In this document: positions 1 to 8,928 of the stretch, piece after piece
Position numbering within the stretch: position 1 is the stretch's first letter
Layout: the number at the start of each line of letters is the position of its first letter
Source of the DNA: Pirellulales bacterium
GTDB taxonomy: Bacteria; Planctomycetota; Planctomycetia; Pirellulales; JACPPG01
DNA length: 64,000 nucleotides
Direction: 5' to 3'
Assembly: GCA_036499395.1 (NCBI GenBank)
Contig: DASYDW010000063.1
Location: forward strand, 69,911 to 133,910
The notes under the pieces: model-generated
What the model was told of the DNA's origin: nothing
Database searches by the model: none
The model's input: only the letters and a program-made list of their open reading frames with translations
Program-made: the position numbers and the translations under genes

Positions 1-1454
1 CAAAGCTGATCGCTGTCGAATCCGATCGCGCGGGCAATTGACTCCAGAGGCAAATAGCGGAGCGAATCGGCTCCCAACTGTTCGGCCATGCGCGCCTGGC
101 TGGCTGCGGTCAGCACGCCGTTCTCGAGAAAGCGCGGGGCGAACAGCTCGTTGATCGTCGACATGTCGATGCCGTAGAAGCATGGTGCAACAATCGGCGG
201 ACAAGCGACGCGGACGTGAATCTCGCGCGCGTGGCCCAACTCGCGGATGCGGTGCAGCAGCACCTTCATCGTGGTTGAGCGGACGATCGAATCCTCGACC
301 AGCAGCACCCGTTTATCTTCGAGCACTTCTCGCAGCGGCGTGTATTTACTCTCGGCCTTTTGCTTGCGGGCGCCTGATCCCTCAATAAATGTTCGGCCGG
401 CGTAGCGATTGCGGATCAATCCTTCGCGCGATGGTACCCCCAACCTGTAAGCCATCGCATCGGCCGCGGCCTTACTGGTGTCGGGCACGGGGACAACGAT
501 TGTATCCTCGTCGATCGGCACCGTTTCGAGCCGGGCCAGCTCCTCGCCCAGCGCCGTGCGCGAGAGATAAACGCTGCGGTTATCCATCGTGCTGGCCACG
601 TTGGCGAAGTAGACCCACTCAAAGAAGCAATGCGCCTTGCGAGGGCTGGGAGCGAAGCGTTGCACCTCAAAGCGGCCGTCGACGATCGTGATCGCCTGGC
701 CGGGCAGCAGTGATTTGATACTCTCGGGGGCAAAGCCGAGGTTCAACAGCGCCACGCTTTCGCTAGCGGCGGCGAACAACGGCCCCTCGAGCGCGTAACA
801 AAGGGGTTTGATGCCCAAGGTGTCACGCGCGACCAGCATGTCCCCCACGGCATTGAGGAATACCAGGCTATAAGCGCCGTCCAACCTACGATCGACGTTG
901 CGCCACAGATCGATCAACGTCGGATCGCGGTCGCCCGACAGCTCGTGGCTGATCTCGTGAAGCAAGATTTCCGTATCGGTCTCGCGGGCCAGGTGGTTGT
1001 CACCGTTGGCCAGCAAATCGCGGCGCAGTTTCTGATAATTGGCCAACTGACCATTGAAGGCGAAGCTGAACCATTTGTGCCGCTGCAGGTGGTGCCGCTC
1101 GAACGGTTGGGCATAGCTGCGGTCCTCGGCCCCGCACGTGGCATAGCGAACATGACCGATCGCGGCCCGCCCGGCGTACTCTTGCATCAGGCTTTCGCAC
1201 TTGCCGCGATGGCTGAGGCGAAAGACTTCGCTGACACTACCCAATTCCTTATAGGTATCGATGAGCTGATTGCGCTCGGGATTGTACGTGGTCATGCCCG
1301 CCGAAAGCTGGCCGCGATTCTGAATATCCAGAAGCATCCGCGGCAGCAAACGCGAGGCCTGGTCAGGCCCCTGCTCGAGGCACAGCGGGCTGGTAGTCCG
1401 GCCCGGCAGGTGATAGATCGCCGCGACTCCGCACTCGTGGTACAGTTCGCTCAT
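1..1454 (-). CDS. purF: Amidophosphoribosyltransferase (partial, C-terminus outside window)
   Basis: First committed step of purine synthesis: glutamine and PRPP give 5-phosphoribosylamine in the cytosol. Reading the minus strand from ATG 1454 gives about 484 residues with no stop before the window edge, so only a short C-terminal tail is missing (family about 450-510). The N-terminus reads [16 protein letters not shown]; Cys8 is the expected N-terminal nucleophile of the class II glutamine amidotransferase domain, exposed after removal of a 7-residue propeptide. The C-terminal half holds the PRPP-binding motif [14 protein letters not shown] followed by [12 protein letters not shown], typical of PurF. 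It reads away from the DinB gene across a 397-bp divergent gap that should hold its promoter. Confidence 0.93.
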   Translation of the reverse strand, partial: MSELYHECGVAAIYHLPGRTTSPLCLEQGPDQASRLLPRMLLDIQNRGQLSAGMTTYNPERNQLIDTYKELGSVSEVFRLSHRGKCESLMQEYAGRAAIGHVRYATCGAEDRSYAQPFERHHLQRHKWFSFAFNGQLANYQKLRRDLLANGDNHLARETDTEILLHEISHELSGDRDPTLIDLWRNVDRRLDGAYSLVFLNAVGDMLVARDTLGIKPLCYALEGPLFAAASESVALLNLGFAPESIKSLLPGQAITIVDGRFEVQRFAPSPRKAHCFFEWVYFANVASTMDNRSVYLSRTALGEELARLETVPIDEDTIVVPVPDTSKAAADAMAYRLGVPSREGLIRNRYAGRTFIEGSGARKQKAESKYTPLREVLEDKRVLLVEDSIVRSTTMKVLLHRIRELGHAREIHVRVACPPIVAPCFYGIDMSTINELFAPRFLENGVLTAASQARMAEQLGADSLRYLPLESIARAIGFDSDQL

Positions 1455-1851
1455 CGTGGTGCGCTTACCCGGCTAAGGGCAATACGGCTCCGGTGGCTGT
1501 CAGGGGGAGAAACGCAGCGAGAAAACCAGGGGCCGAGATAGTATTTGCCACCAGCGCGCGTTCTGACCGCGAAATGTTGCAGTCAGGGGGGATGCCAGCG
1601 GCTCCCTCATTGTACGCTAACACAATCTTTTCTCAACCGGACGGCGCTCGAGAAGGCGCGCCGCTCGTAAACTGGCTCCCGCATCCGCGACGTAATTCTC
1701 TGCCTGTCGTGACTTGCGCCCATGCCATTGGGTGGCGGGCATCTGTTGCGGCGAATTGTCGTCCGCGTCGCCGAGGCGTAAAATCCTCGCTCCTACGACT
1801 CATATCACCACGCCGCCACGCTGCCGGCCACCTGATGCAAGGAGCCACGCC
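1455..1851. other. Divergent intergenic region between purF and DinB-like gene
   Basis: 397 bp with no convincing gene; open frames across it lack family features and ribosome sites. It must carry the purF promoter (minus) and the promoter of the plus-strand DinB-like gene. I could not pick out a clear -35/-10 pair or a purine-type riboswitch. Confidence 0.5.
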
Positions 1852-2343
1852 ATGAATTCCAAGGAAACGATTCGTCACAGCATTGATAACGCCGACAAGA
1901 TCGTCGCAGGTTACCTGGGCGACCTCTCGGACGCCGACTTGTTGGTCCGCCCTGTGCCCGGCGCCAATCACATCGCCTGGCAACTAGGACATTTGATCGC
2001 CGCGGAAAATATGCTGATCGACGCGGTCGTGCCGGGTTCGATGCCGAAGCTGCCCGAAGGCTTCGCCGCCAAGCATTCGAAAGAAACCGCCACGATCGAC
2101 GATCCGAAGGCGTTTCTAACGAAGGACGAATACCTGCGGCTGATGAAAGAGCACCGGCAAGGAACGTTCAAGGCGTTGGAAACATTCTCGGAAGCGGATT
2201 TGGACAAGCCGGCGCCCGAGAAGTTCCGCTCCTACTTCCCGCAAATGGTCGATCTGTTCCTGCTGATGGGCTCGCACTCTCTGATGCATGCCGGCCAATG
2301 GGCCGTGGTGCGGCGGAAGTTGGGGCGGAAGCCGTTGTTCTAG
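1852..2343 (+). CDS. DinB family (DinB_2-type) protein
   Basis: 163 residues, the usual size for the DinB/YfiT four-helix-bundle superfamily, whose members are putative metal-dependent thiol transferases or hydrolases; the substrate is unknown here. The helix-1 segment HIAWQLGHL (His40, His47) and the C-terminal SHSLMHAGQW (His142, His146) supply the spaced histidines that normally form the metal site. ATG 1852 is chosen because AAGGAG lies at 1839-1844, 7 nt upstream, and the homologous region begins right after it; the longer frame from 1714 has no family features. A separate gene starts 33 bp downstream in the same direction, so the two may be co-transcribed. Confidence 0.8.
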   Translation: MNSKETIRHSIDNADKIVAGYLGDLSDADLLVRPVPGANHIAWQLGHLIAAENMLIDAVVPGSMPKLPEGFAAKHSKETATIDDPKAFLTKDEYLRLMKEHRQGTFKALETFSEADLDKPAPEKFRSYFPQMVDLFLLMGSHSLMHAGQWAVVRRKLGRKPLF

Positions 2344-2375
2344 GCAACGCCCGGCGCTCGAACAGAGAGGGGGCA

Positions 2376-3518
2376 ATGATGAAAAAGCGCTCTCGGATGG
2401 TATATGCGCTGTGGGCGGTGGTGGTCATGGCCCTTTATGGCGGTGAGGACGCCGCCCCGTGCTTTGCCGACGAAGCGGAGGGTCTGGCACTTCTCGTGAA
2501 TGCTGCCAAGCATGCTGGGGATCGTCAGATCCGCACGGGCGAGTTTACTTATACGCGCCGGATCACCCGCGACCCTCCCACCGACAAGGAGATCCAGCGA
2601 TTGGTCGAACAAGTTCGCGCCGCTTTGCGCCGGCAGTTGGAAACGGTCAAGAACGAGCGCGCCCGCGCATCGATTCAAAAGAGTATCGATGATGCCGAGG
2701 CGGACATTGCCCCGCAGATGAAGGCAAATGCCAATCAAGAATGGCAATGCGAGTTCGCGCTGCGCGATCCGGACCACGGCGGCGACAAATATTCCGAGTT
2801 TTTTCGAACCGATCAGGAACCGGGACACGAAAAGCGGATGGCCGTCTTGCTGCGCGCGGGGCTTACGCTTGAGCAACACCAGGAGAATTTGGCGATAGTG
2901 GGCTCGGCTGGCATTTATCTGGGTCAAGAGCCGCAACGTGCGGGTCGTTTAACAGGCTTCCTCCTTCAAAGGGTCGCCGGCGACGGGGAGGAGATCATCC
3001 GCAACCTTAAGGATACTGTTTCCGAAATTGAGGTCGGCAACGTCAACGAGGATCGCCCGAGCAATACGCGAAAGGTGACCTGTTGGTTTACCGCGATCGG
3101 CGTGCCGCGCACCCAGGTCACGGTGCATATCGACACTTTGCGTGACTACGTGACGCCGCTAGTCCGCGAAGCCGACGAGGAAGGTAACGTCTTGCGAGAA
3201 TGGATCGCAGAGACATACTTCCAGCCCGAGGGCACGGAACTGTGGTTTCCGCAGTCGGTCACTTATCGAGAATATCTTCACCCGCAGCGACCGTCGAGAA
3301 ACGTCGTGGAGCGGTATGAATTCCCTCAGGACGGAGTCGCGATAAACGCCAAGATTGCCGACGAACGATTCACCATCGTGCTGCCGGCAAAGTCGACACT
3401 CTTGGACAGTCGAACGAAGGAGAACATCTCGTACAAAACGACCGAAGAAGTCAAACTTTCGCTGGACGCGCTCGAAGACCTGAACAGCGTATCAGGGCTA
3501 GAACGGGGGAAGAAATGA
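2376..3518 (+). CDS. Secreted protein of unknown function
   Basis: 380 residues. The start is the double ATG at 2376/2379 preceded by a purine-rich AGAGAGGGGG. The N-terminus has the form of a signal peptide: MMKKRSR, then a hydrophobic stretch to about residue 22 and a likely cleavage near ADEAEG (about residue 33). The rest is soluble, charged, partly helical (residues about 70-115 rich in Arg/Glu) and followed by a beta-rich region. I recognise no domain; similar-looking exported proteins of unknown role are abundant in planctomycetes. It follows the DinB-like gene by 33 bp and ends at a 12-bp stem hairpin shared with the convergent cytochrome gene. Confidence 0.72.
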   Translation: MMKKRSRMVYALWAVVVMALYGGEDAAPCFADEAEGLALLVNAAKHAGDRQIRTGEFTYTRRITRDPPTDKEIQRLVEQVRAALRRQLETVKNERARASIQKSIDDAEADIAPQMKANANQEWQCEFALRDPDHGGDKYSEFFRTDQEPGHEKRMAVLLRAGLTLEQHQENLAIVGSAGIYLGQEPQRAGRLTGFLLQRVAGDGEEIIRNLKDTVSEIEVGNVNEDRPSNTRKVTCWFTAIGVPRTQVTVHIDTLRDYVTPLVREADEEGNVLREWIAETYFQPEGTELWFPQSVTYREYLHPQRPSRNVVERYEFPQDGVAINAKIADERFTIVLPAKSTLLDSRTKENISYKTTEEVKLSLDALEDLNSVSGLERGKK

Positions 3519-3568
3519 CTCGGGGTGTTCGCCCGCACCGCGGCTGAGTCCCCCCCGGCGTAAACGAG

Positions 3569-3610
3569 AATGACGCAGCGTCCGTGAAATGTCACAGCCG
3601 CTGCGTCATT
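3569..3610. terminator. Bidirectional hairpin between convergent genes
   Basis: A perfect 12-bp inverted repeat (AATGACGCAGCG at 3569-3580, CGCTGCGTCATT at 3599-3610) with an 18-nt loop sits between the stop codons at 3518 (plus) and 3636 (minus). There is no long T-run on either side, so the termination role is inferred from the position and perfect stem. Confidence 0.6.
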
Positions 3611-3635
3611 TGAATTTCGAGATCAGCCCTTTGCT

Positions 3636-5069
3636 CTACAGCGTCTTCAAATACTCAATCACGGCCTGCTTCTCCGGCTCGTCAAGCGCCTCGGGGAATG
3701 TGTGGCCGCCGGAGCTTTTGCCAAACAGGCGCGTGTCGAAGTACCGGCGTTTGTCCCGGCCGGTGGTCGCCGTGGCGGGCAGGTGGGACATGGTCGTCAC
3801 TTCCAGACCGACCTTTTGCTGGTCGTAACCATCCTCGGTGCGCTGCCAGACGACCGGCCGTTCGCTTTCGTGGAACAAGTGCCACAGCGTGGGCACCGAT
3901 CCGTTGTGCAGATACGGTGCCGAGGCCCAGATGCCGTCCAGCGGCGGCGCCACGTATCCGCCCGGATTTGTCACGACCTTTTTGTCATCAAGCTGGCCGA
4001 ACCAACTGAGCTGATAGCCATAGCGCTGCTCGGGCGAGAGCGAATCGAGCCGCACGCGATCGGTGCCCACTTCCTCGATCGGCACCACCTTATTCGGATA
4101 CGTCCACTTCTCGCCGTAGGTGCCGTGGCAACTGCTGCAATTCTGCTCGAAGATCGCGCGCCCTTTTCCGGCCAGCGCATGATCGACCTCGAACGGATAT
4201 TTCGGCGGTTCGAGCGATTCGATCCATGCGTACAGATCTTTGAAATCCGCCTCCCATTCGCGGAACTTCGCCGCGTCGTTCTGCGGCACGAGCAGAAACT
4301 GCATCAACGAGCGATGGCTCTTGGGGGCGAAGCCGTCGATGTACAGGTATGTCTTCTTCTTGACGTTCCACCAGGGCGGAGCATCCATGTCATGATGAAC
4401 GAAGCTGGGAGCCGAATCGGCCGGGCGCATGTTCAGATTTTCGTCGCGCAGAAAACCGAGAGCCACGCCGAACATCACGGCATTGGTCGTGCCGTTCGAG
4501 TTCCCCATCGGGAACGGCGCCGCGGCCAGTTCGAACGCCGTGAGCTTCCCTTGCCGGGCCTTGATCATGCGCACTTCATCGGTAAAGGTCTGCATGGCAA
4601 AGTGCGAGTTCGGCAAACCGGGGATCGATTTACCCAGCACTTTGCCGCCGTGGCACGACAGACAGTTGATCGACCAGCCTCCGTGGCCGGCGTCGACATA
4701 TTGCATCGCCACTGGGCCGGGCAGGTTCGGCGATTCGGTCAGACCGTAACGCGAGAAGGCCATTTTGCGCCGCTCTTCGACCGTGGCCTTGACCGCCTTG
4801 GTGCGCAGCGGCTCTTCCCACACCTTCCATAAATCGTCGAACGTCGCCTGGTCGTGGGCGACCGGGATGTAGGCCTTGGTCGTCAGCCAGCGATAACCGC
4901 GCTGAGCCGCGGTCTCGGCGTCAGGGGTCGAAATGTTGGCATCCGCCGCCCGCAACGGGTTGAGCCATGTCGCCAAGAACCCGACAAGGATTAAAGCCAG
5001 CAATGCGGCTGCACCGTAAACCGTCCGCCGCGACGCCGTTTTCGACGGCGACTGTCCAAAACGCGACAT
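3636..5069 (-). CDS. Di-heme c-type cytochrome (RoxA / cytochrome-c-peroxidase-like)
   Basis: 477 residues. An N-terminal hydrophobic segment (about 19-37) serves as signal or anchor, placing the rest in the periplasm. Two CxxCH heme sites are visible, CLSCH at 136-140 and CSSCH at 311-315, with the conserved motif PYLHNGSVPTLWHL near the C-terminus. That motif is shared by RoxA-type rubber oxygenases and di-heme cytochrome c peroxidase relatives, so a redox or dioxygenase role is likely but the substrate cannot be named. Start ATG 5069 gives the complete signal sequence. It is monocistronic as far as can be seen, diverging from the TauE-type gene and converging on the secreted unknown. Confidence 0.82.
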   Translation of the reverse strand: MSRFGQSPSKTASRRTVYGAAALLALILVGFLATWLNPLRAADANISTPDAETAAQRGYRWLTTKAYIPVAHDQATFDDLWKVWEEPLRTKAVKATVEERRKMAFSRYGLTESPNLPGPVAMQYVDAGHGGWSINCLSCHGGKVLGKSIPGLPNSHFAMQTFTDEVRMIKARQGKLTAFELAAAPFPMGNSNGTTNAVMFGVALGFLRDENLNMRPADSAPSFVHHDMDAPPWWNVKKKTYLYIDGFAPKSHRSLMQFLLVPQNDAAKFREWEADFKDLYAWIESLEPPKYPFEVDHALAGKGRAIFEQNCSSCHGTYGEKWTYPNKVVPIEEVGTDRVRLDSLSPEQRYGYQLSWFGQLDDKKVVTNPGGYVAPPLDGIWASAPYLHNGSVPTLWHLFHESERPVVWQRTEDGYDQQKVGLEVTTMSHLPATATTGRDKRRYFDTRLFGKSSGGHTFPEALDEPEKQAVIEYLKTL

Positions 5070-5373
5070 GCGATCCCCCCTTGTGTCGGCCGAAAGCCAG
5101 AAAGGGACAGAAATGCCGGGCCAACCCTCGCGACGAAGGCCCGGATGCCTCCGATTTTACTAGGTCCGTTCGAAATAGCGAGATGAATTGCGCGCAAACT
5201 ATTTTTGCGGGGTGGGGTGCCTCGCCCGCAAAGCCTGTTGGTAACCGACAATTCCTCGGACGGCTGTCCAAACGGTTTCAAGCGTCGAATCGCCCCGACT
5301 TTTCGCTACCGGGGCGTCACTGTAGAGTGTGTCGCGCCTCGAAGAATGTTTCGTTGCCAAGGAAATAGGCCAC

Positions 5374-6159
5374 ATGCTGCTCGATAACGCCCTGCTTTGT
5401 TTGTCCGCGGTACTGGCCGGTGCCATGAACGCCATTGCCGGCGGCGGCACGTTGGTGACTTTTCCCGCCCTGTACGCAATCCTGGGTACGTCTGGCGAGG
5501 CAGCTCGCATTGCCAATTGCACGAACACTGTGGCGCTGCTGCCCGGGGCACTTGCAGCCGCCTGGGGGTACCGGCGCGAGCTGTCGGCATCACGGCGCTG
5601 GATGGTCTGGCTGGCGGCGCCGAGCATCTTGGGCGGCCTGATCGGGTCGCTGTTGTTGACCGAGTTTTCGCCCGACACTTTTAAAAAGCTGGTGCCATGG
5701 CTGATCCTGACCGCGGCGCTATTGTTCGCCATCCAGCCCTACGTCGCGCGTTGGACCGGCATTGGCAAGCCTCACGCGACGCCGACCAGGCAAACAATCG
5801 CCGCGATCATCAGCTTTCATTTTCTGGTCTCGGTTTACGGCGGCTACTTCGGCGCCGGAATTGGCATCCTTATGCTGTCGGCACTGGCGATGATGGGGCT
5901 TTCGGACATTCACGTCATGAATGGGCTGAAGACCGTGCTGAACGCTCTGATCAACGGCGTCTCGGCCGTGTGGTTCATTTGGAAACAAGACGTCAACTGG
6001 CACTATGCCTTGATGATGATGGTCGCAGCGATCATCGGGGGATATTTCGGCGCACATGTCGCCCGACGTCTCGATAAGAACGTCGTCCGCCGCATCGTGG
6101 TCGTGATCGGATTTTCGCTGGCGGCCTATGAGTTCTATCGCCAGGTGAAGGGGGCGTGA
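5374..6159 (+). CDS. Sulfite exporter TauE/SafE family membrane protein
   Basis: 261 residues, seven or eight hydrophobic segments. The N-terminal helix carries the family signature NAIAGGGTLVTFPAL, and a second repeat-like segment, GGYFGAGIGILMLSALAMMG, follows in the middle. The family exports sulfite, organosulfonates or other small anions through the inner membrane; the actual substrate is not deducible. ATG 5374 is preferred (AAGGAA 10 nt upstream, membrane segment begins at once); a GTG at 5329 in frame would add 15 polar residues. It stands alone between the cytochrome gene and a hairpin-rich gap. Confidence 0.85.
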   Translation: MLLDNALLCLSAVLAGAMNAIAGGGTLVTFPALYAILGTSGEAARIANCTNTVALLPGALAAAWGYRRELSASRRWMVWLAAPSILGGLIGSLLLTEFSPDTFKKLVPWLILTAALLFAIQPYVARWTGIGKPHATPTRQTIAAIISFHFLVSVYGGYFGAGIGILMLSALAMMGLSDIHVMNGLKTVLNALINGVSAVWFIWKQDVNWHYALMMMVAAIIGGYFGAHVARRLDKNVVRRIVVVIGFSLAAYEFYRQVKGA

Positions 6160-6223
6160 TCGAACGGCGCAACCGCGGCTTCGAACGGCTAGGCGAGATC
6201 GAGCGAATGGTCGTAGCGGAAAT

Positions 6224-6326
6224 CCCTCTCCCCCGTGGCGGGGAGGTTAGGTGAGGGGAATCGCTTCGAGCTGACGATCGACTTGCAGTTCGCCCTCACC
6301 CTGCCCTCTCCCGAAGGGAGAGGGGT
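6224..6326. repeat. Hairpin-rich dispersed repeat of CCCTCTCCC type
   Basis: Two related palindromic units lie in the gap between convergent genes: CCCTCTCCCCCGTGGCGGGG near 6224, and a perfect 9-bp stem CCCTCTCCC/GGGAGAGGG with loop GAA at 6304-6324, followed by TTATT. GGTGAGGGG and CCCTCACCC between them are also complementary, so the whole segment can fold as one larger structure. Elements of this sequence type are scattered in intergenic DNA of many bacteria. Here it may also serve as a terminator for the genes on either side. Confidence 0.6.
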
Positions 6327-6430
6327 TATTGCACTATGCGATTGATTTGCGTGTTGCGGCTTTACGACATGGCGACCGCGTTCGGCGACATGGCGGCGAA
6401 TTCTTGTAACGCCGCTCGGCAATGGTCCGC

Positions 6431-7111
6431 TCAGGCCGCTGCGCCTTTGGCGATAACTTCATAAACGTGCGCATTGCGTTCTTTGCCGATCGCGCGCACG
6501 GCGCCGGTTTCGCGCAGGCAATAGGCGATGCGCTGGGCGATCCAACGGGGCATGTCGAGCGCTTCGGCCAGGTGGCCGGTGTGAAAACGAGCCGGCAAAT
6601 CGCAATTCAACATCGCGATTAAATCCCCCGGCGTGCGCACGAGGTACGAATCCCCGACGGCCGCCAGCAGTTGATCTTCGACTTGAAAATCGCTGCGGCG
6701 ATAGCGGCGCCGCCGGCCGTGGCCTGGGTAGCGATACTCTTCGACGTCTACGAGCACGGCTTCGATCGTCAGCCGGGGATGGGGAAAGACCTTGGTGAAG
6801 TAGACCAGATCGTGAAATAGATCGAGCAGCTTGCCGCGCTTGGGACTGCGGCGGCGCGACAGAATCTTGCCGGCGCGGCGCCGGCGCTTGATGAGCAGTT
6901 TTTCGCGCACGATCGGTTTGACGACGCGCACCGAGTGTTCGGCGAGCAGTTCCGCGATTTTGAAGCCGATCGCACCCAAACGGCCGTGCTGGATTTCGAT
7001 CAACTCGCCGGCGGCAACGGCGTCGACGCGATAGCGACCATAGCGAACTTCGGTCTGCGCAGGGTCACCGGCATAGAGGAGTTTCAGGTCGCGATGCAGG
7101 CTGGTTTCCAT
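6431..7111 (-). CDS. Uncharacterised protein with PD-(D/E)xK nuclease-like N-terminus and winged-helix-like C-terminus
   Basis: 226 residues. The first 60 residues read like a restriction-endonuclease core: Glu21, then YRVDAV with Asp30, then GELIEIQ with Glu39 and Gln41, then Lys51 in the following helix. The middle (about 70-115) is very basic (KRRRRAGKILSRRRSPKRGK), suiting nucleic-acid contact, and the last 70 residues look like a winged-helix (ARFHTGHLAEAL, WIAQRIAYCLRETGAVRAIG). I recall similar proteins of unknown function in other phyla such as Chloroflexi, but no assay. ATG 7111 starts exactly at the conserved region. It sits 51 bp downstream of pyrE on the same strand. Nuclease activity is inferred only. 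Confidence 0.7.
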   Translation of the reverse strand: METSLHRDLKLLYAGDPAQTEVRYGRYRVDAVAAGELIEIQHGRLGAIGFKIAELLAEHSVRVVKPIVREKLLIKRRRRAGKILSRRRSPKRGKLLDLFHDLVYFTKVFPHPRLTIEAVLVDVEEYRYPGHGRRRRYRRSDFQVEDQLLAAVGDSYLVRTPGDLIAMLNCDLPARFHTGHLAEALDMPRWIAQRIAYCLRETGAVRAIGKERNAHVYEVIAKGAAA

Positions 7112-7162
7112 GCGATCCGTCGCTGGAGTGTATCGGACAGCCGCGCGATGAATGAGGGCGAG

Positions 7163-7777
7163 TTAGGCCTGCGGCTCGATACCAAAATCGCGGATCGTCA
7201 GCAGGGTGTCCATCGCAATCCCGCGCGCGGCGAAGGCTTCGCGCCCTCCTTCGAGCCGATCGACGATTGCTATCACCCGTTGGACGTGCATGCCGAACTC
7301 GATGGCCCGATCGATGGCCAACAGCGACGAGCCGCCGGTGGTGACGACGTCCTCGACGATCACGACTTCGTCCCCCGGCTGGACCGGACCTTCTATGTAA
7401 CGGTTCGTGCCGTGCCCCTTCGGCTCTTTGCGGACCATGAAACCCAGGAGCGGAAGGCTGCGAATACCGGCCAGGGTAATAATCGATGCGGTAATCGGGT
7501 CAGCCCCGATCGACATCCCGCCCACGGCCTTCGGCATCCGGCCGACGAGCATGTCGAGAATCCCGGACCCGACGAGCCGGGCCCCTGCCGAATCGAGGGT
7601 GACCTGCTTGGTATCGAGGTAAAAACTTGCCTTTTTGCCCGATGCCAGCGTGAAGTCGCCGAATTTGAGGGCCTTGGCGCGAATCAGGTCGATGAGGGGC
7701 TGTTTGTCAAACACGGCGATTTCGGGGGCTGATTGAGTTGAGCGAAACTGCGGCAACAACAGGTACTTGCGAAGCAT
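7163..7777 (-). CDS. pyrE: Orotate phosphoribosyltransferase
   Basis: Converts orotate and PRPP to OMP in pyrimidine synthesis. The core reads DKQPLIDLIRAKALKFGDFT, then ASGKKASFYLDTKQ, and the PRPP-binding loop VVIVEDVVTTGGSSL. From ATG 7777 the protein is 204 residues, but homologues begin at the FDKQ region, so the in-frame GTG at 7714 (183 residues) is a strong alternative start; neither has a clear Shine-Dalgarno. pyrG for the last pyrimidine step lies 1.2 kb away on the other strand and purF nearby, but no other pyr genes are visible. The longer frame reaching 8110 is only the reverse of kdsB. Confidence 0.9.
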   Translation of the reverse strand: MLRKYLLLPQFRSTQSAPEIAVFDKQPLIDLIRAKALKFGDFTLASGKKASFYLDTKQVTLDSAGARLVGSGILDMLVGRMPKAVGGMSIGADPITASIITLAGIRSLPLLGFMVRKEPKGHGTNRYIEGPVQPGDEVVIVEDVVTTGGSSLLAIDRAIEFGMHVQRVIAIVDRLEGGREAFAARGIAMDTLLTIRDFGIEPQA

Positions 7778-7929
7778 AACAATCTGCCGGCTTGCTGCCG
7801 AGACCCTGAGCCGGGGCCGACGGGCCGCGCCCCGTGTCACTGCTGCCTGTTGCAATTGCCTACCTATCTCGCCTATCTCGGCTGCCGCGAAATTGCTATG
7901 AATTGACCCCCGAGCCAAGGAGGGCCAGC

Positions 7930-8712
7930 ATGTCGCAAGCGCAGTTCGTTCCACGCATCCATTCGACGAGCCTGATCGTGATTCCGGCCCGGCTGGCTTC
8001 GAGCCGCCTGCCGCGCAAAATGCTGTTGTGCGAGACAGGCAAGTCACTGATTCAGCACACGTTCGAGGCGGCCAGCCGTGCATCGCGTCCGATAGGCGTT
8101 TGTGTGGCAACCGACCACGCCGAGATTCTGGACGAGGTCACTCGATTTGGCGGCCAGGTCGAGATGACCAGCGAATCTTGCGCCAGCGGTACCGACCGTG
8201 TGGCCGAGATTGCCCGGCGCCGGCCGGACATCGATATCTTCGTGAACGTGCAAGGGGACGAGCCAGAGTTGGCAGGGCACTCGGTCGACCTGGTCGTCGA
8301 ACTCTTGGAACGCGACCCGCGCCTGCAAATGTCGACACTAGCCACGCCCATTCGGCGGCGCGAGCAACTACTCGACCCGGCGTGCGTCAAAGTGGTATTC
8401 GACAGCCACGGGCGGGCACTGTATTTCAGCCGCTACCCGATCCCCTTCGTGCGCGAGTGGCGCGACGAACTGCTCAATGAAAATCCGCCAAATTTTTTCC
8501 AGCACGTCGGGCTGTACGCGTATCGACGCGATTTTCTGCTGCAAATCGCCCAGATGCCTCCGGCGCGAATCGAGCAGCTCGAAAAACTCGAGCAGTTGCG
8601 CGTGCTCGACGCTGGGCATTCGATCGCGGTCGGCGTGGTCGACGAGCCGACTGTCGGCATCGATACGCCCGAGGATTACGCCGCATTTGTACGACGGGCG
8701 AACACCCGCTAA
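7930..8712 (+). CDS. kdsB: 3-deoxy-manno-octulosonate cytidylyltransferase
   Basis: Activates Kdo with CTP to CMP-Kdo for lipid A/inner-core LPS assembly. 260 residues. Nucleotide-binding IPARLASSRLPRKMLL at the N-terminus, VCVATDH, ASGTDRVAE and VNVQGDEPEL are the standard KdsB motifs, with YFSRYPIPF and PTVGIDTPED later. ATG 7930 has AAGGAGG 5 nt upstream, so the start is secure although the frame is open earlier. A rho-independent terminator follows at 8765. Its product (CMP-Kdo) uses Kdo made through kdsA at the far end of this window, and its CTP is supplied by pyrG just downstream. Confidence 0.93.
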   Translation: MSQAQFVPRIHSTSLIVIPARLASSRLPRKMLLCETGKSLIQHTFEAASRASRPIGVCVATDHAEILDEVTRFGGQVEMTSESCASGTDRVAEIARRRPDIDIFVNVQGDEPELAGHSVDLVVELLERDPRLQMSTLATPIRRREQLLDPACVKVVFDSHGRALYFSRYPIPFVREWRDELLNENPPNFFQHVGLYAYRRDFLLQIAQMPPARIEQLEKLEQLRVLDAGHSIAVGVVDEPTVGIDTPEDYAAFVRRANTR

Positions 8713-8764
8713 GATGTGGCTCCAGGGTTAACACGGGGTGAACGTGACCCTGGCCCCGCCTTGC

Positions 8765-8805
8765 AGGCCCACGACGTTTGATTTCGTCGGGCCTATTTCC
8801 TTTTT
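8765..8805 (+). terminator. Rho-independent terminator after kdsB
   Basis: AGGCC-ca-CGACG at 8765-8776 pairs with CGTCG-GGCCT at 8785-8794 (10 bp, 2-nt bulge, 8-nt loop), followed by ATTTCCTTTTT. It separates kdsB from pyrG, so pyrG needs its own promoter in 8806-8928. Confidence 0.75.
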
Positions 8806-8928
8806 GGCAGGCTTCCTTTTTTGCGATCTCTCGTTGGCCGTCATGGCCTGCGAGTGGCGGTCGCGCGTTGACATGCGGCAAGAATCCAGCTCCCCCGGGA
8901 AACGAACGAATACATGGACGGTGAACCG

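Noticed and set aside
3702-4832. 376-codon plus-strand frame opposite the cytochrome
   Set aside because: Shadow of the di-heme cytochrome gene; no independent features.
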